Below, one piece after another: positions 17,404-26,138 of a stretch of DNA of 64,000 bases (position 1 is the first letter of the stretch; the number at the start of each line of letters is the position of its first letter). Source of the stretch: Streptomyces sp. NBC_00236 (GTDB lineage Bacteria > Actinomycetota > Actinomycetes > Streptomycetales > Streptomycetaceae); the NCBI RefSeq assembly GCF_036195045.1, contig NZ_CP108100.1:7316001-7380000 (forward strand). Reading direction: 5' to 3'. Both the position numbers and the translations under genes were made by a program. A model generated the notes under the pieces. The model was not told the origin of the DNA, did no database searches, and was given only the letters and a program-made list of their open reading frames with translations.

Positions 17404-18567
17404 GTGACCGTGTACAACGACGCATCCGGAACGGACGGCGCCCTGCGCCGCAGCCTCGGCATCGACCGCCGTCGCTTCCTCAGCACCTGCACCGCCGTCG
17501 GCGCGGCGGCGATCGCCGCACCCGTCTTCGGCGCATCGCCGGCCTTCGCCCAGCCCGCACCCGGTCCGGGGCACCACCACGGTCACGGTCACGGTCAGGA
17601 CCTGGTCCCGGCGCACAAGCGCGGAATCATCCTGTACACCGTGCGCGACGCCACGGGCCGGGACCCGCTCAGCACCGCTCTTCCCTCGGGATTCCGCGCG
17701 GTCTTCAAGGAGCTGGCCCGTTACGGCTACAAGCAGGTCGAGTTCGCCGGGTACGGCCAGCACGCCAACGCACCGGGCGGAAACAACCTGGAATCGGTGG
17801 AAGGCGCGAAGCTGCTGCGTTCCTGGCTCGACGAGTACGGACTGCGGGCCCAGGGCAACCACGGCTTCATCCCGGGGTCCTGGCCCCTGAGCTCCAGCGA
17901 CCTCGACCAGTTCAAGCGGCACCTGGAAATAGCCAACATCCTCGGCATGGACCACATGGGCACCGGTGGCGACCCCACCGGCAGCGCCTTCCGCGCCGAC
18001 TGGGACGTGGCCGCCGACAAGTGGAACGCGCTGGGGCAGATCGCCCACCGTGCGGGGATCAAGCTGTACACGCACAACCACGACGCGGCCTACGGCTTCC
18101 TGCTCGACGGCGGTCCGCTGGACGCCCAGGGACGGCCCACCCGCAGCTCGGGCATCCGCAAGCTCGAGTACTTCCTCAAGGTCACCGACCCCAAGACCGT
18201 ATGGCTGGAGATGGACGTCTACTGGGCGCACGTCGCCCAGTACAAGTTCCACACCTACACCGCGCTCGACGGATCGGTTCAGGAGAACATCTTCGACCCC
18301 GCGGCCGTGGTCCGCAGCCACAACAAGCGCTACCCGCTGTTCCACGCCAAGGACGGCATCATCAACACGGCCAACGGCCAGGGCTACGACATGGTCCCGT
18401 TCGGCACCGGGGTCATCGACTACCGCACCTTCTTCCGACGCGTGGGGCAGGCGCAGTACCGCAACCCGATGGTCGAGCAGGACACCGCACCGAGCTCCAC
18501 GGACCCCGCGCAGTCCCTGAAGCAGGCGCGGATCAGCTACGAGGGCATGGCGGCACTGCGCAAGTAG
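17404..18567 (+). CDS. Tat-exported xylose-isomerase-like TIM-barrel protein
   Basis: A 387-residue protein with a twin-arginine signal: DRRRFLST at 21-28, a hydrophobic stretch and ASPAFAQP near 44-51. A His-Gly-rich linker (about 55-68) follows. The body is a sugar phosphate isomerase/epimerase fold (GIILYTVRDATG, QVEFAGYG, LYTHNHDAAYG, WLEMDVYWAHVA, FHAKDG). Export folded by Tat implies a cofactor-loaded enzyme outside the cell. AAGGAG lies 7 bases before the GTG at 17404. It may act on the product moved outward by the ebo genes or on the giant protein's product. Confidence 0.85.
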   Translation: MTVYNDASGTDGALRRSLGIDRRRFLSTCTAVGAAAIAAPVFGASPAFAQPAPGPGHHHGHGHGQDLVPAHKRGIILYTVRDATGRDPLSTALPSGFRAVFKELARYGYKQVEFAGYGQHANAPGGNNLESVEGAKLLRSWLDEYGLRAQGNHGFIPGSWPLSSSDLDQFKRHLEIANILGMDHMGTGGDPTGSAFRADWDVAADKWNALGQIAHRAGIKLYTHNHDAAYGFLLDGGPLDAQGRPTRSSGIRKLEYFLKVTDPKTVWLEMDVYWAHVAQYKFHTYTALDGSVQENIFDPAAVVRSHNKRYPLFHAKDGIINTANGQGYDMVPFGTGVIDYRTFFRRVGQAQYRNPMVEQDTAPSSTDPAQSLKQARISYEGMAALRK

Positions 18568-18575
18568 AACCGACG

Positions 18576-18610
18576 GCGGCCCGCCCCCTCCCATGGGGGG
18601 GGCGGGCCGC
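18576..18610. terminator. Bidirectional hairpin between convergent genes
   Basis: A perfect 13-bp stem (18576-18588 with 18598-18610) and a 9-base loop, between the Tat-exported TIM barrel on plus and the DUF2254 gene on minus. It closes the sugar/ebo locus. Confidence 0.8.
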
Positions 18611-18627
18611 ACCCGCACCCCGTCCCC

Positions 18628-19932
18628 TCAGCCGATCCCCTGCCGGTCGGGCAGCAGGGCGAAGTCCCGCTCGGCGGCATCCGGCACCGTGCGCTCCACC
18701 GCCTGTACCAGCAGGGCACGGTGCCGGAGCAGCGGCCCCTGCCTCTCCGGGCCGGCCAGTGCCACCAGGTCGTCGATCCCGGCCAGCAGCCGCCGGGTGA
18801 CCTGCGGACTGTCCGTCGCGCACCGCCGGATCTCCTCGAACCCGAGATCCACCAGGTCCGCCCACCCCGGTACGTCCTGCACGAGCCGTACCTCCCCCCG
18901 GCGGTCCCGGTGGTGGACGACGCCGAGCGGAAGCTTCGCCACGGCCGCGAGGAACTGGACGATCCGGTCGAGACACTGCACAGCGGTGGTCGGATCGTTC
19001 ACCGCCGACGACAGGGCCCGCAGCGCGATGTCCGACAGCTGCCGCAGCCCGAACGCCAGATCCTGGTGGAGCGTGCGCTCGACCCCGACCCACACCGTGT
19101 ACCGCAACGCGCGCCGGGCGGGCGCGGCCCCTCCGTGCACCGCCAGCAACGGATTGCCCGGCACGACGAAGTCCCCGAGCCGCGGGATGAGCCGGAGCAC
19201 CACACCCTGCTTCCGCGCGACCCGGACCAGCCGCGCCACGTTCACATCCCGCAGCACACCGGCCTGTCCCTCGTGCGGGATCTGCCCGCTCTCGGCGGGC
19301 AATACCCCTTCCCGAGGCCCGCCGACGGGCATCCGCCGCAGCACATGGAAGGAGTCCCGGGTGATGCGGTCGACGACGGGGCCGACCTGCATCAGGCGCA
19401 GCGTGGAGCTCACGTAGGCGATGAAGAGCAGCAGGCTGAGCCCGACGAGCAGGGCGGTCAGGATGCTCTGCAGAAAGGGGACGGACACGACGCGGCGCGG
19501 ATCGACCGTGCTCTCGTAGGAGCTCAGGACCAGCAGCGAGAACACGAAGGTCGCCAGGAACACGGAGAGCGTGAGCTTGCTGATCCGGCTGCGTACGAAG
19601 ATCCGTACGACCCGGGGGGTGAGCTGCCCGCTCGCCATCTGCACGGCCACCAGCGAGATGCTGAAGACCACACCGATGAAGGTCATCATCGCCGAGCTGA
19701 CGGTGACGACGATCGTCTTCGTGTCCTCGGCGATCGAGACCAGGTCCGAGATCTCGTCGTACGCCCGCTGGTCCTGGAGGTAGGCCACGATCTGCTCGTC
19801 GACGGCCGAGGCGACGAGCCAGAGCACGACGGCGCAGATCAGCGTCAGGGTCGGAGCGAACCAGAACGTTTCACGCAGATGCTCACGCAAGGGCGACAAC
19901 GCGCGGGGTGGCCGGTAGCCGCGATCACTCAT
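18628..19932 (-). CDS. DUF2254 membrane protein
   Basis: A 434-residue protein starting MSDRGYRPPRALSPL. Predicted membrane helices are near 24-44, 74-98, 118-138 and 155-177, followed by a soluble domain of about 250 residues rich in arginine. The helix-two segment IGVVFSISLVAVQMASGQLTPR is typical of DUF2254. The soluble part contains ALSSAVNDPTTAVQCLDRI, also a family block. The function is unknown; members are predicted inner-membrane proteins. A longer in-frame reading upstream runs through low-complexity sequence and was not used. Confidence 0.85.
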   Translation of the reverse strand: MSDRGYRPPRALSPLREHLRETFWFAPTLTLICAVVLWLVASAVDEQIVAYLQDQRAYDEISDLVSIAEDTKTIVVTVSSAMMTFIGVVFSISLVAVQMASGQLTPRVVRIFVRSRISKLTLSVFLATFVFSLLVLSSYESTVDPRRVVSVPFLQSILTALLVGLSLLLFIAYVSSTLRLMQVGPVVDRITRDSFHVLRRMPVGGPREGVLPAESGQIPHEGQAGVLRDVNVARLVRVARKQGVVLRLIPRLGDFVVPGNPLLAVHGGAAPARRALRYTVWVGVERTLHQDLAFGLRQLSDIALRALSSAVNDPTTAVQCLDRIVQFLAAVAKLPLGVVHHRDRRGEVRLVQDVPGWADLVDLGFEEIRRCATDSPQVTRRLLAGIDDLVALAGPERQGPLLRHRALLVQAVERTVPDAAERDFALLPDRQGIG

Positions 19933-20178
19933 GCCCGCGAACGTAACCCGGCCCGGCCGCTCGACGGCGGACGCCGTCGCCGACCCTCCGGTCGTACTGT
20001 CTGTGCGCGACCGCCGACGCAGGGTGCGCACCGAGGCCCGGGGATCCCGTCTGTCTCCCGCCGGGGCCCCCGCACCGCACTGACCTGGGCGAAGACCACC
20101 GGATAAGCAGGTGAGAGCGACCCCGAACCCCTGGTATTGTTTTCTTTGTCGCCGCGGGAAACCGGGGCCGACCACCTG

Positions 20179-20266
20179 GTCCGGGTGGCGGAATGGCAGA
20201 CGCGCTAGCTTGAGGTGCTAGTGCCCTTTATCGGGCGTGGGGGTTCAAGTCCCCCCTCGGACACCA
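20179..20266 (+). tRNA. tRNA-Leu (anticodon GAG)
   Basis: An 88-nt class II tRNA. The acceptor GTCCGGG pairs with CTCGGAC (one G-T), and the anticodon stem CTAGC/GCTAG encloses TTGAGGT, giving GAG. There is a long variable arm (GTGCCCTTTATCGGGCG), a T arm GGGGGTTCAAGTCCCCC, discriminator A and an encoded CCA at 20264-20266. A TATTGT at 20135-20140 could be its -10 element. No integrase or duplicated 3' end is visible nearby. Confidence 0.97.
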
Positions 20267-20270
20267 GCTG

Positions 20271-20305
20271 GGACCCCTGTTCGTCAGGGGTCCTTCTGCT
20301 TTTCC
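20271..20305 (+). terminator. tRNA-Leu terminator
   Basis: A 9-bp stem GGACCCCTG/CAGGGGTCC (20271-20279, 20285-20293) with a 5-base loop, followed by a T-rich tail TTCTGCTTTT. It is a canonical intrinsic terminator four bases after the tRNA CCA. Confidence 0.9.
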
Positions 20306-20378
20306 TGGTCCGGTCCGGGGCGGCTCCGCCCGGGGACGGTTCGGGGCGGGGCGGCTTCACCGGGGCTTGGCCCTGCCC

Positions 20379-21950
20379 TCAGGCCGAGGACAGCTGTTCT
20401 GCGATCTCCTTGATCCAAACGGCGCTCTTCGCCGGATCGTTGAGAGAGTCCGCCCACTCCTCCGGTGTCAGCCGCTGCTGGGCGGGGCCCGCCTTGAGGG
20501 CAACGAGAAGGGCCCTGGCCGAGTCGCGCAGGCCGGCCGCCGTGTCGCCGCTCCCGGCGATGTCCGCTCCCGCCGCCAATCCGTAGATCTTCCGCGCCAT
20601 GGCCTGGCGTTCACCGTTCTCCACCTTCTTCCAGAACTTCAGGGCCTCCTTCAGCGCGTCCTCCCGGGAGGCGGGTTCCTTCTGGTTCTCACCTTCTGCC
20701 CAGCGCTCGGGGTGGCGGGCCCCCTCGTACCGCTTCATGCCGGCGCGCCCGGCCTTGTAGGCGGTGACGCCGAGGATGAGGCCCGCGGCACCTGCGGCAA
20801 GGCCCCAGCCGACCGGATTGCTCGCCAGTCCGGCTCCTCCCGCGGTGGCGGCGACCGCCGTCACGATGCCGCCCGCGGCCTTGGTGGACTCGCCCACGGC
20901 GGTGAACGCCTGCTTGCCCATCTTGTTGCGCTGCTTGCCGAGCGCGTACGTGTGCACGGTGTTCAGCGTGTTCGCGTCCTCGGCCTGCCGGAGCTCCCTG
21001 GCGGCGTCCCGGACGGTGCCCATCGCCGCCCAGGCCACTTCGATGGCCTCGGAGACGCGCTCCGCCCGGTCCTCGCCCTCGTGGTCCCAGTGGGCATCCA
21101 TCGTGACGTATGCCTCGGCCGCGGCCCACTCGGCCGTCTGCCGGGCCTGGTTCAGCCGGGCCAGTGCCCCCTCGTCCGTACGGTCGGGCTTCTCCAGCCC
21201 TTTCAACGCACGGTACTTGCGGGCCGTGAGACCGACGCGGCCTGCCGCACGGGCGCCCTTCACCGCGCCGACGACACCGGAGCCGATGCCGCCGGCCTCG
21301 GAGACGCCCATGGCATGCGCGGCCTTCTGGGCCTTGGTCAGCTCCTTGGCGATACCGAGGGCGTAGTTTGCCGCCCCGGCGGCCCCGATGACCGCGTCAG
21401 CCGTCTTGGTGTTGGCCTTCTTGTCCGCGACGTGGAAGGCCGCCCCGCTCTTGTGCTGGGCGGCGTCCTTCCTGGACTTGGCCGCCTCCATGCCGCTGAG
21501 CACGGCCCCTGCGGTCTCCGTGACCAGGTTCTCCGACGCGGCGGCGGCCCCCGAGGAACCCGCGGAGTGCTTGAGCCCGTCGTTCGCCGTCGCGGAGGCC
21601 TGCTGGGAGAAGCCCGCGTTGGCGGGGACATGGACGCCCTTGACGAAGGTGTCGATGAACTCGAGATGCCTCTTGGCCTTGTCGAGGGCGGCGGCGATCC
21701 GGTCGCGATAACCCTGGGAACCGGCGGACGCGCCGGCGTTCTCCGGTGCCTTGCCCTCCGCCGCGTCTTTCGCGCGCTGCACCGCCGCGGTCGCGGCCCG
21801 GTTGCCTATCCCGGCCTGGATCTCGAGGAGCGGGCGCTCCAGCGGGACGCGGGACGCGCTTCCGGCCCGGCTCGGGTTCCCGCTCTGCCGGGTCGGAGCA
21901 GGGGCAGCCACGGACTGCCGGGTCGGAGTGCGGTGGACCGGGGTGTTCAT
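20379..21950 (-). CDS. Unrecognised 523-residue protein with IQxxxGN motif; possible injection-system cargo
   Basis: The first 40 residues are disordered with repeated TRQS. The motif LEIQAGIGNRAATAAVQRA at 42-60 follows, resembling the (L/I)QxxxGNxAVxxxxQR motif common at the N-termini of DUF4157 proteins and extracellular contractile-injection-system cargoes. The middle is alanine-rich and helical. A glycine/alanine hydrophobic stretch at about 335-380 could insert in a membrane. The C-terminus is a charged helical domain (EDALKEALKFWKKVENGERQ). No enzyme motif or signal peptide is visible. No sheath or baseplate genes lie in the window, so a cargo role is a hypothesis. Confidence 0.6.
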   Translation of the reverse strand: MNTPVHRTPTRQSVAAPAPTRQSGNPSRAGSASRVPLERPLLEIQAGIGNRAATAAVQRAKDAAEGKAPENAGASAGSQGYRDRIAAALDKAKRHLEFIDTFVKGVHVPANAGFSQQASATANDGLKHSAGSSGAAAASENLVTETAGAVLSGMEAAKSRKDAAQHKSGAAFHVADKKANTKTADAVIGAAGAANYALGIAKELTKAQKAAHAMGVSEAGGIGSGVVGAVKGARAAGRVGLTARKYRALKGLEKPDRTDEGALARLNQARQTAEWAAAEAYVTMDAHWDHEGEDRAERVSEAIEVAWAAMGTVRDAARELRQAEDANTLNTVHTYALGKQRNKMGKQAFTAVGESTKAAGGIVTAVAATAGGAGLASNPVGWGLAAGAAGLILGVTAYKAGRAGMKRYEGARHPERWAEGENQKEPASREDALKEALKFWKKVENGERQAMARKIYGLAAGADIAGSGDTAAGLRDSARALLVALKAGPAQQRLTPEEWADSLNDPAKSAVWIKEIAEQLSSA

Positions 21951-22054
21951 GACGTACCTCTCCTGTGCCGGACCGGGCGACTGGACAGTAGCCAGGCAGG
22001 GCTAACAGGAGGGGAACGGCGGGAAGATCGTTCGGGTACGCCGGCCCGGGAACA

Positions 22055-23662
22055 TCACCGCGCGGGGTCCGAGAGGGTTGCGACGTAGCCGGACACGGCC
22101 TTCGCGGTGCCCGGGAGCGGGAAGCGTGCGCCGAGCTGCCCGTCCGGGCGCACGATGAAGCCGGTCGGGCCTCCGGGGCGGTAGAGCCTGGCGAACTCAC
22201 CGGCGGCATCGCGGTACGCAGGAGCGTCCGGCGGGGAGTCACGCCCCACGACGGTGACCGTGTGGAGTCCGCCCGCCGCGCCCGCGTCCGTTTCCCCGAT
22301 GTCCGAGTACTCCCGCACGTACCGCACCAGCACGTGTCCCGTGAGTCCGCGCAGGACGTCGAACAGGCGCAGCGGGTAGGTGGCCACCGGCGTGGTCAGC
22401 CCCGCGCAGTCCGGGGCCCGGTCGCCGGGCTGGGGTGCGTCGGCGGGACCGTACGGGGCGCCCACGATCGGCCCGTCCCGGTAGCCGACGAGCAGCTGGG
22501 CCTCGCGGAGCATCAGCGTCGTCATGTCGTCGGCGTCGTTCTCGATGCCCCGGGTCGCATGCCGGACGGTCCTGCCGACGACCTCCTCGCCGACCGGGCG
22601 GCGTTCGGCGTCATAGCTGGTGAGCAGGGCGGGACCGGCTTCCCCGCGCACGACGAGGGCGAGTTTCCAGGCCAGGTTGCAGGCGTCCTGGATGCCGGTG
22701 TTCATGCCCTGCGCCCCGGTCGGCGGATGGATGTGGGCGGCGTCGCCCGCGACGAAGACCCGGCCCTCGCCGTACCGGTCGACGATCCGGTGGCTGATGC
22801 GGAAGACGGAGGCCCAGCGCATCCCGGACAGGGAGGCCGGCCGGGGAGCCAGGCGGTCGACGACGGCCTGGATGTCGGCGAGCGCCGGCACGCGTCCGCC
22901 CTCCAGCCCGTGCGCCACCTCGCTTCCGCCCGTCGCCCCGGCGGAGAGTCCGGGCGGCACCAGCATGGACATCCGGTAGCGGCCGTCGCCCGGGAGCGGG
23001 ATGCAGACCAGCAGGTCATCGGTGGAACCGTCGTCGCCGGTGTGGCTCGCGCGCACCCCGTAGCCGTACGGCAGGTCCCAGTCGGCCACGACATCGGCCA
23101 GCATGTACTCCTCGGCGAACGCCCCGCCCTCGAACGCCAGCCCCAGCCCTTTGCGCACGGTGCTGTGCGCGCCGTCGCAGCCGACGAGGAACCGGCAGCG
23201 GACCTCCTCGTCGCCCCCGGGACCGCTGCTGAGCCGTGCCGTGACCCCGTCCGCGTCCTGGGTGAACGACACCAGCTCGGTCCCGCGCTCGACGCGGGTG
23301 TCCAGGCCCGCCACGTACTCCTCGAGGATGCGCTCGGTCTCGTACTGCGGAAGCGCGGCGAAGCCGTAGGGCACCTCGGGAGGCAACGTGAGACCGATCC
23401 GCGCCACCTCGCTCCCGTTGACGTGGATCAGCTGGCCACGCATCGGAACGGCCGCCTCCAGCACGGTCCGCACCAGACCCATCCGGTCCCAGATCTCCAG
23501 CGTGCGCGGCTGGACGCCGACGGCCTTGGCGTACGGGAGCCGGGCCTTCAGCCGCTCGACGACGCGGCACGCCACCCCGCGACGGCGCAGCTCGGCGGCC
23601 GCGCTCAGCCCGACCGGTCCGGCGCCGACGACGATCACGTCAGTGGTGTGGTCGTGCGCCAT
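22055..23662 (-). CDS. FAD-dependent aromatic monooxygenase (PHBH/rifampicin monooxygenase-like)
   Basis: A 535-residue class A flavoprotein monooxygenase. The dinucleotide motif GAGPVG is at 13-18, the DG motif is in FLVGCDGAHSTVRKGLG, and the FAD ribityl motif is in RVFVAGDAAHIHPPTGAQG. A C-terminal thioredoxin-like domain of about 130 residues is retained, as in phenol or rifampicin hydroxylases. It hydroxylates an aromatic substrate using NAD(P)H and O2; the substrate is unknown. The start at 23662 has GGGAGG 6 bases upstream and is preferred over an in-frame ATG at 23704. It is 116 bases after the phosphodiesterase gene on the same strand. Confidence 0.88.
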   Translation of the reverse strand: MAHDHTTDVIVVGAGPVGLSAAAELRRRGVACRVVERLKARLPYAKAVGVQPRTLEIWDRMGLVRTVLEAAVPMRGQLIHVNGSEVARIGLTLPPEVPYGFAALPQYETERILEEYVAGLDTRVERGTELVSFTQDADGVTARLSSGPGGDEEVRCRFLVGCDGAHSTVRKGLGLAFEGGAFAEEYMLADVVADWDLPYGYGVRASHTGDDGSTDDLLVCIPLPGDGRYRMSMLVPPGLSAGATGGSEVAHGLEGGRVPALADIQAVVDRLAPRPASLSGMRWASVFRISHRIVDRYGEGRVFVAGDAAHIHPPTGAQGMNTGIQDACNLAWKLALVVRGEAGPALLTSYDAERRPVGEEVVGRTVRHATRGIENDADDMTTLMLREAQLLVGYRDGPIVGAPYGPADAPQPGDRAPDCAGLTTPVATYPLRLFDVLRGLTGHVLVRYVREYSDIGETDAGAAGGLHTVTVVGRDSPPDAPAYRDAAGEFARLYRPGGPTGFIVRPDGQLGARFPLPGTAKAVSGYVATLSDPAR

Positions 23663-23778
23663 GGATGCCTCCCGCGCCTCGCCCCCTGCCGGTCCCTCCT
23701 CCATGGTCGCCCCACGCCGAACGGGCGGCGAGCCGGGGGAGCGGGGGGCCGGGGGCGGCACCGGATCCGTCCGGCCGC

Positions 23779-24762
23779 CTAGCGCGCGGCTGCGACGACC
23801 GGGTAGTGATCCGAGAGGTTCGTGTACGTGTAGTCCGTTCCCCAGCTGGAAACGGTCCAGGGCGCGCTGTCCTCCTTGACCACCTCGTTCGTCCACCCCG
23901 ACGGCTTCGCATGGCCCGCACGGTGCAGCACGTGGTCGAGGTCCTCGCGCGGGTCGTCGGGGTAGCGGTCGGCGGCGATCGAGTTGTCCTGGGTGTCGAA
24001 GGAGTACGGGTGCCCGGTGCGGGCGTCCGCCCCGGTCAGCCCGGCGTTCGCCAGCAGCGACGCGTACTCGGGGGAGTGGGAGTCGACGTTGAGGTCGCCC
24101 GCCACGATGACCTGCTCGGACGCGGGAATGTCCTTCGCGTCGAGGAACACGTCGATCTGCCGGAACTGCCGGCCCCGGATCTCCGCCGCCTCGCCCGCAC
24201 CGCATCCCGGATCGGTGGACTGGGTGTGGGTGCCGACGATGTGCACCCGGGCACCGTTCACGTCCAGTTCGGCATAGGCGAAGCCCTTGTTGGACCACCA
24301 GTCGCTGCCGCAGGCGTCCTTGTAGATGTGCTGCTCCTGCCGGACGATCGGCCACTTGCTGAGGACGGTGACGCCGCCGTCCTCGGGCGTCGCGGCGGAG
24401 TAGGACCCGCTGGTGGCGTCCCATCCGCTCCTGCTCCGGCCGACCACCGGGGTGTGGTAGGGGTACCGGTCCGAGGCGCCGGCCGTCAGCGCGTCCGACG
24501 AGGCGTTGTCGAACGCCTCCTGGAGCACGACGACGTCGTTGCCACGGAAGAAGGCGGTCTTCGGTATCTCGGCCGCCCGGTGGGCCTGGCCCCAGTTGGG
24601 GTAGAGGCTCGTACTCATCAGGAACGTGTTGTACGTGAGCACCCGCAGGGACGGAGTGCCGGCGGCGGCCGACGCGTGCGGGGCGCCGATGGTCAGGGTG
24701 ACGGCGGCGAGCGCGGCGGACAGGGTCACGCCGGAGATGCGGCGAAGCGCGGAGTGGGGCAC
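23779..24762 (-). CDS. Secreted sphingomyelinase-like endonuclease/exonuclease/phosphatase protein
   Basis: A 327-residue protein with a signal peptide cleaved near PHASAAAG (about residue 30). The body is the EEP/DNase I fold: LRVLTYNTFL, VVLQEAFDN, HIVGTHTQS, VIVAGDLNVD and a C-terminal SDHYPVVA with the catalytic histidine. The insert and the paired cysteines resemble bacterial neutral sphingomyelinase C. It probably hydrolyses a phosphodiester of a lipid or sugar outside the cell. I chose GTG at 24762 because AGGAG lies 5 bases upstream; an ATG at 24816 adds 18 residues without a clear ribosome site. Confidence 0.85.
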   Translation of the reverse strand: MPHSALRRISGVTLSAALAAVTLTIGAPHASAAAGTPSLRVLTYNTFLMSTSLYPNWGQAHRAAEIPKTAFFRGNDVVVLQEAFDNASSDALTAGASDRYPYHTPVVGRSRSGWDATSGSYSAATPEDGGVTVLSKWPIVRQEQHIYKDACGSDWWSNKGFAYAELDVNGARVHIVGTHTQSTDPGCGAGEAAEIRGRQFRQIDVFLDAKDIPASEQVIVAGDLNVDSHSPEYASLLANAGLTGADARTGHPYSFDTQDNSIAADRYPDDPREDLDHVLHRAGHAKPSGWTNEVVKEDSAPWTVSSWGTDYTYTNLSDHYPVVAAAR

Positions 24763-24909
24763 CTGGACTCCTGATTCTGCTGTTGCAGTTGGGGGGTGGT
24801 GAGGTACGGGCCCCATGAAAGCAGGGGGAGTTACCGATGGGTAGACGGCGAGTGCCGGGCACTCCTCCTACCGCTGTCCATCAGATGCCTGCCTCCGCCC
24901 CCTCACCCG

Positions 24910-25554
24910 TCACACTCTCTTCGCGTACACGATGAGGTTGTCCACGGGGTGCCCCTGGGCGTCGAACGCTCCGTCACAGGTGATCAGTCGCAGGGCCCGG
25001 TCCTCGGTGCGTCCGTAGACCCGGGCGGTCGGGAACGCGTTCTTGCTCGCCGTCTCGCGGCCGGTGACCTTGAAGTGGACCGTGGCGCCGGCCTCGTCGC
25101 GGACGGTGATGTCCGCACCCTTGGTGATCTTCTTGAGGTCGTGGAAGACGGCCCGGCCGAGATGGGTGTCGTTGTGGCCGATCAGGATCGCGGGCCCGGG
25201 CTCGCCGGGTACGGAGCCTCCGGTGTACCAGCCGACCGTCATGCCCTTCTCGGCGGGCGGTACTTCGACCGTGCCGTCGGTGTTGAGACCGAGGCGCATG
25301 ATGTCGCTGTCCACCCCGAGGGACGGTATGGAGACGTGGGCCGGCGGCTGAGCGGGCTTCTTGGCCGGGAGTGTGTCCGTGGCTTCGGCGCCAGAGGTGC
25401 CGGCCGTGGTGGGGGACTGCGCGACGGCGGCCGGTGACTTGGACGGCGAGGTGTCGGAGCAGCCCGTCAGTGCGGGAAGCGTGGCCAGCGCGAGGCAGGC
25501 GTACACCGGAAGCGCGGCGCGCACACGCCAAAGGGACGAGAACGTACGGGACAT
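24910..25554 (-). CDS. Class F sortase (lipoprotein type)
   Basis: A 214-residue sortase. The N-terminal hydrophobic segment ends in a lipobox-like LTGC (C32), followed by a Ser/Thr/Ala linker. The catalytic set is visible: His in LIGHNDTH, Cys193 in RLITCDG and Arg in the C-terminal VYAKRV. Class F sortases are actinobacterial transpeptidases acting on LPxTG-like substrates. AGGAG lies 9 bases before the ATG at 25554. The neighbouring small surface protein on the same strand is a plausible but unproven substrate. Confidence 0.87.
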   Translation of the reverse strand: MSRTFSSLWRVRAALPVYACLALATLPALTGCSDTSPSKSPAAVAQSPTTAGTSGAEATDTLPAKKPAQPPAHVSIPSLGVDSDIMRLGLNTDGTVEVPPAEKGMTVGWYTGGSVPGEPGPAILIGHNDTHLGRAVFHDLKKITKGADITVRDEAGATVHFKVTGRETASKNAFPTARVYGRTEDRALRLITCDGAFDAQGHPVDNLIVYAKRV

Positions 25555-25585
25555 GAGAGCGGGCTCCTGAAACGATCGGGTGACG

Positions 25586-25622
25586 GCAGTGGCGCCGCCC
25601 AGGTGAAGGGCGGCGCCACTGC
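25586..25622 (-). terminator. Hairpin between the small surface protein and sortase genes
   Basis: A perfect 15-bp stem (25586-25600 with 25608-25622) and a 7-base loop, 23 bases after the stop of the small surface-protein gene. It may reduce read-through into the sortase gene. Confidence 0.8.
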
Positions 25623-25645
25623 GGGCTGTTCGGCTGCGGGTGTGG

Positions 25646-26014
25646 TCAGCCGTTGCTGCGGCCGGCGTGGCGGCGGCGCAGAACGACCGTTCCGGCGCCA
25701 CCGATCAGCAGGGCGGCCACGGCGGAACCCATGACGGTGGCGGTGTTGTCGCCCGAGCCACCGGACGGTTCCTCACCGGCGGCGACTCCGCCCCGGGGCA
25801 TGACTGACGGGGCCTCCGACGGCATGGCCGACGGGGTGGCGGTGGGAGGTGCCGGGGCGGTGGAGGGCTCGGAACTCGGCGACGCGGGAGCGACCGAGGG
25901 CGTGGCCGTGGGCGTGGGGGAGGAGTCGGCGAACGCCGAGGTGGCGGGGACACAGACCGCGCCGACCGCGACAGCGGTGAGGACGGCGGTACGCAGAGAC
26001 GTACGCAGGGGCAT
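25646..26014 (-). CDS. Small Ser/Thr/Pro-rich surface protein with C-terminal membrane anchor
   Basis: A 122-residue protein with a signal peptide (cleavage near SAFADSS), a low-complexity TPTATPSVAPASPSSEPS-type region, a C-terminal hydrophobic helix (VMGSAVAALLIGGAGTVVL) and a basic tail RRRHAG. This is the layout of a sortase substrate, but no LPxTG or LAxTG is visible; the segment before the helix reads SGGSGDNTAT. I chose the ATG at 26014, with GGAG 8 bases upstream, over the ATG at 26020. Confidence 0.7.
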   Translation of the reverse strand: MPLRTSLRTAVLTAVAVGAVCVPATSAFADSSPTPTATPSVAPASPSSEPSTAPAPPTATPSAMPSEAPSVMPRGGVAAGEEPSGGSGDNTATVMGSAVAALLIGGAGTVVLRRRHAGRSNG

Positions 26015-26138
26015 GAACATGGCTCCGTTCCAGGTCGGCCTCGACGGCGCCGCGGTGCGGGGCGCACCGCGGCGCGAGGCGTGCCGACAGGCTGGCGCGA
26101 AGTTATGAAGAAGCTGTCAGAACGCTGTGGTCATCGCA

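Noticed and set aside
20179..20266. tRNA-Leu as an integration site for a mobile element
   Set aside because: No integrase, no repeated 3' tRNA fragment and no break in composition nearby.
22055..24862. A single fused phosphodiesterase-monooxygenase protein in one minus-strand reading
   Set aside because: The reading upstream of 23662 is a different frame from the phosphodiesterase, which has its own signal peptide and start; they are two genes.
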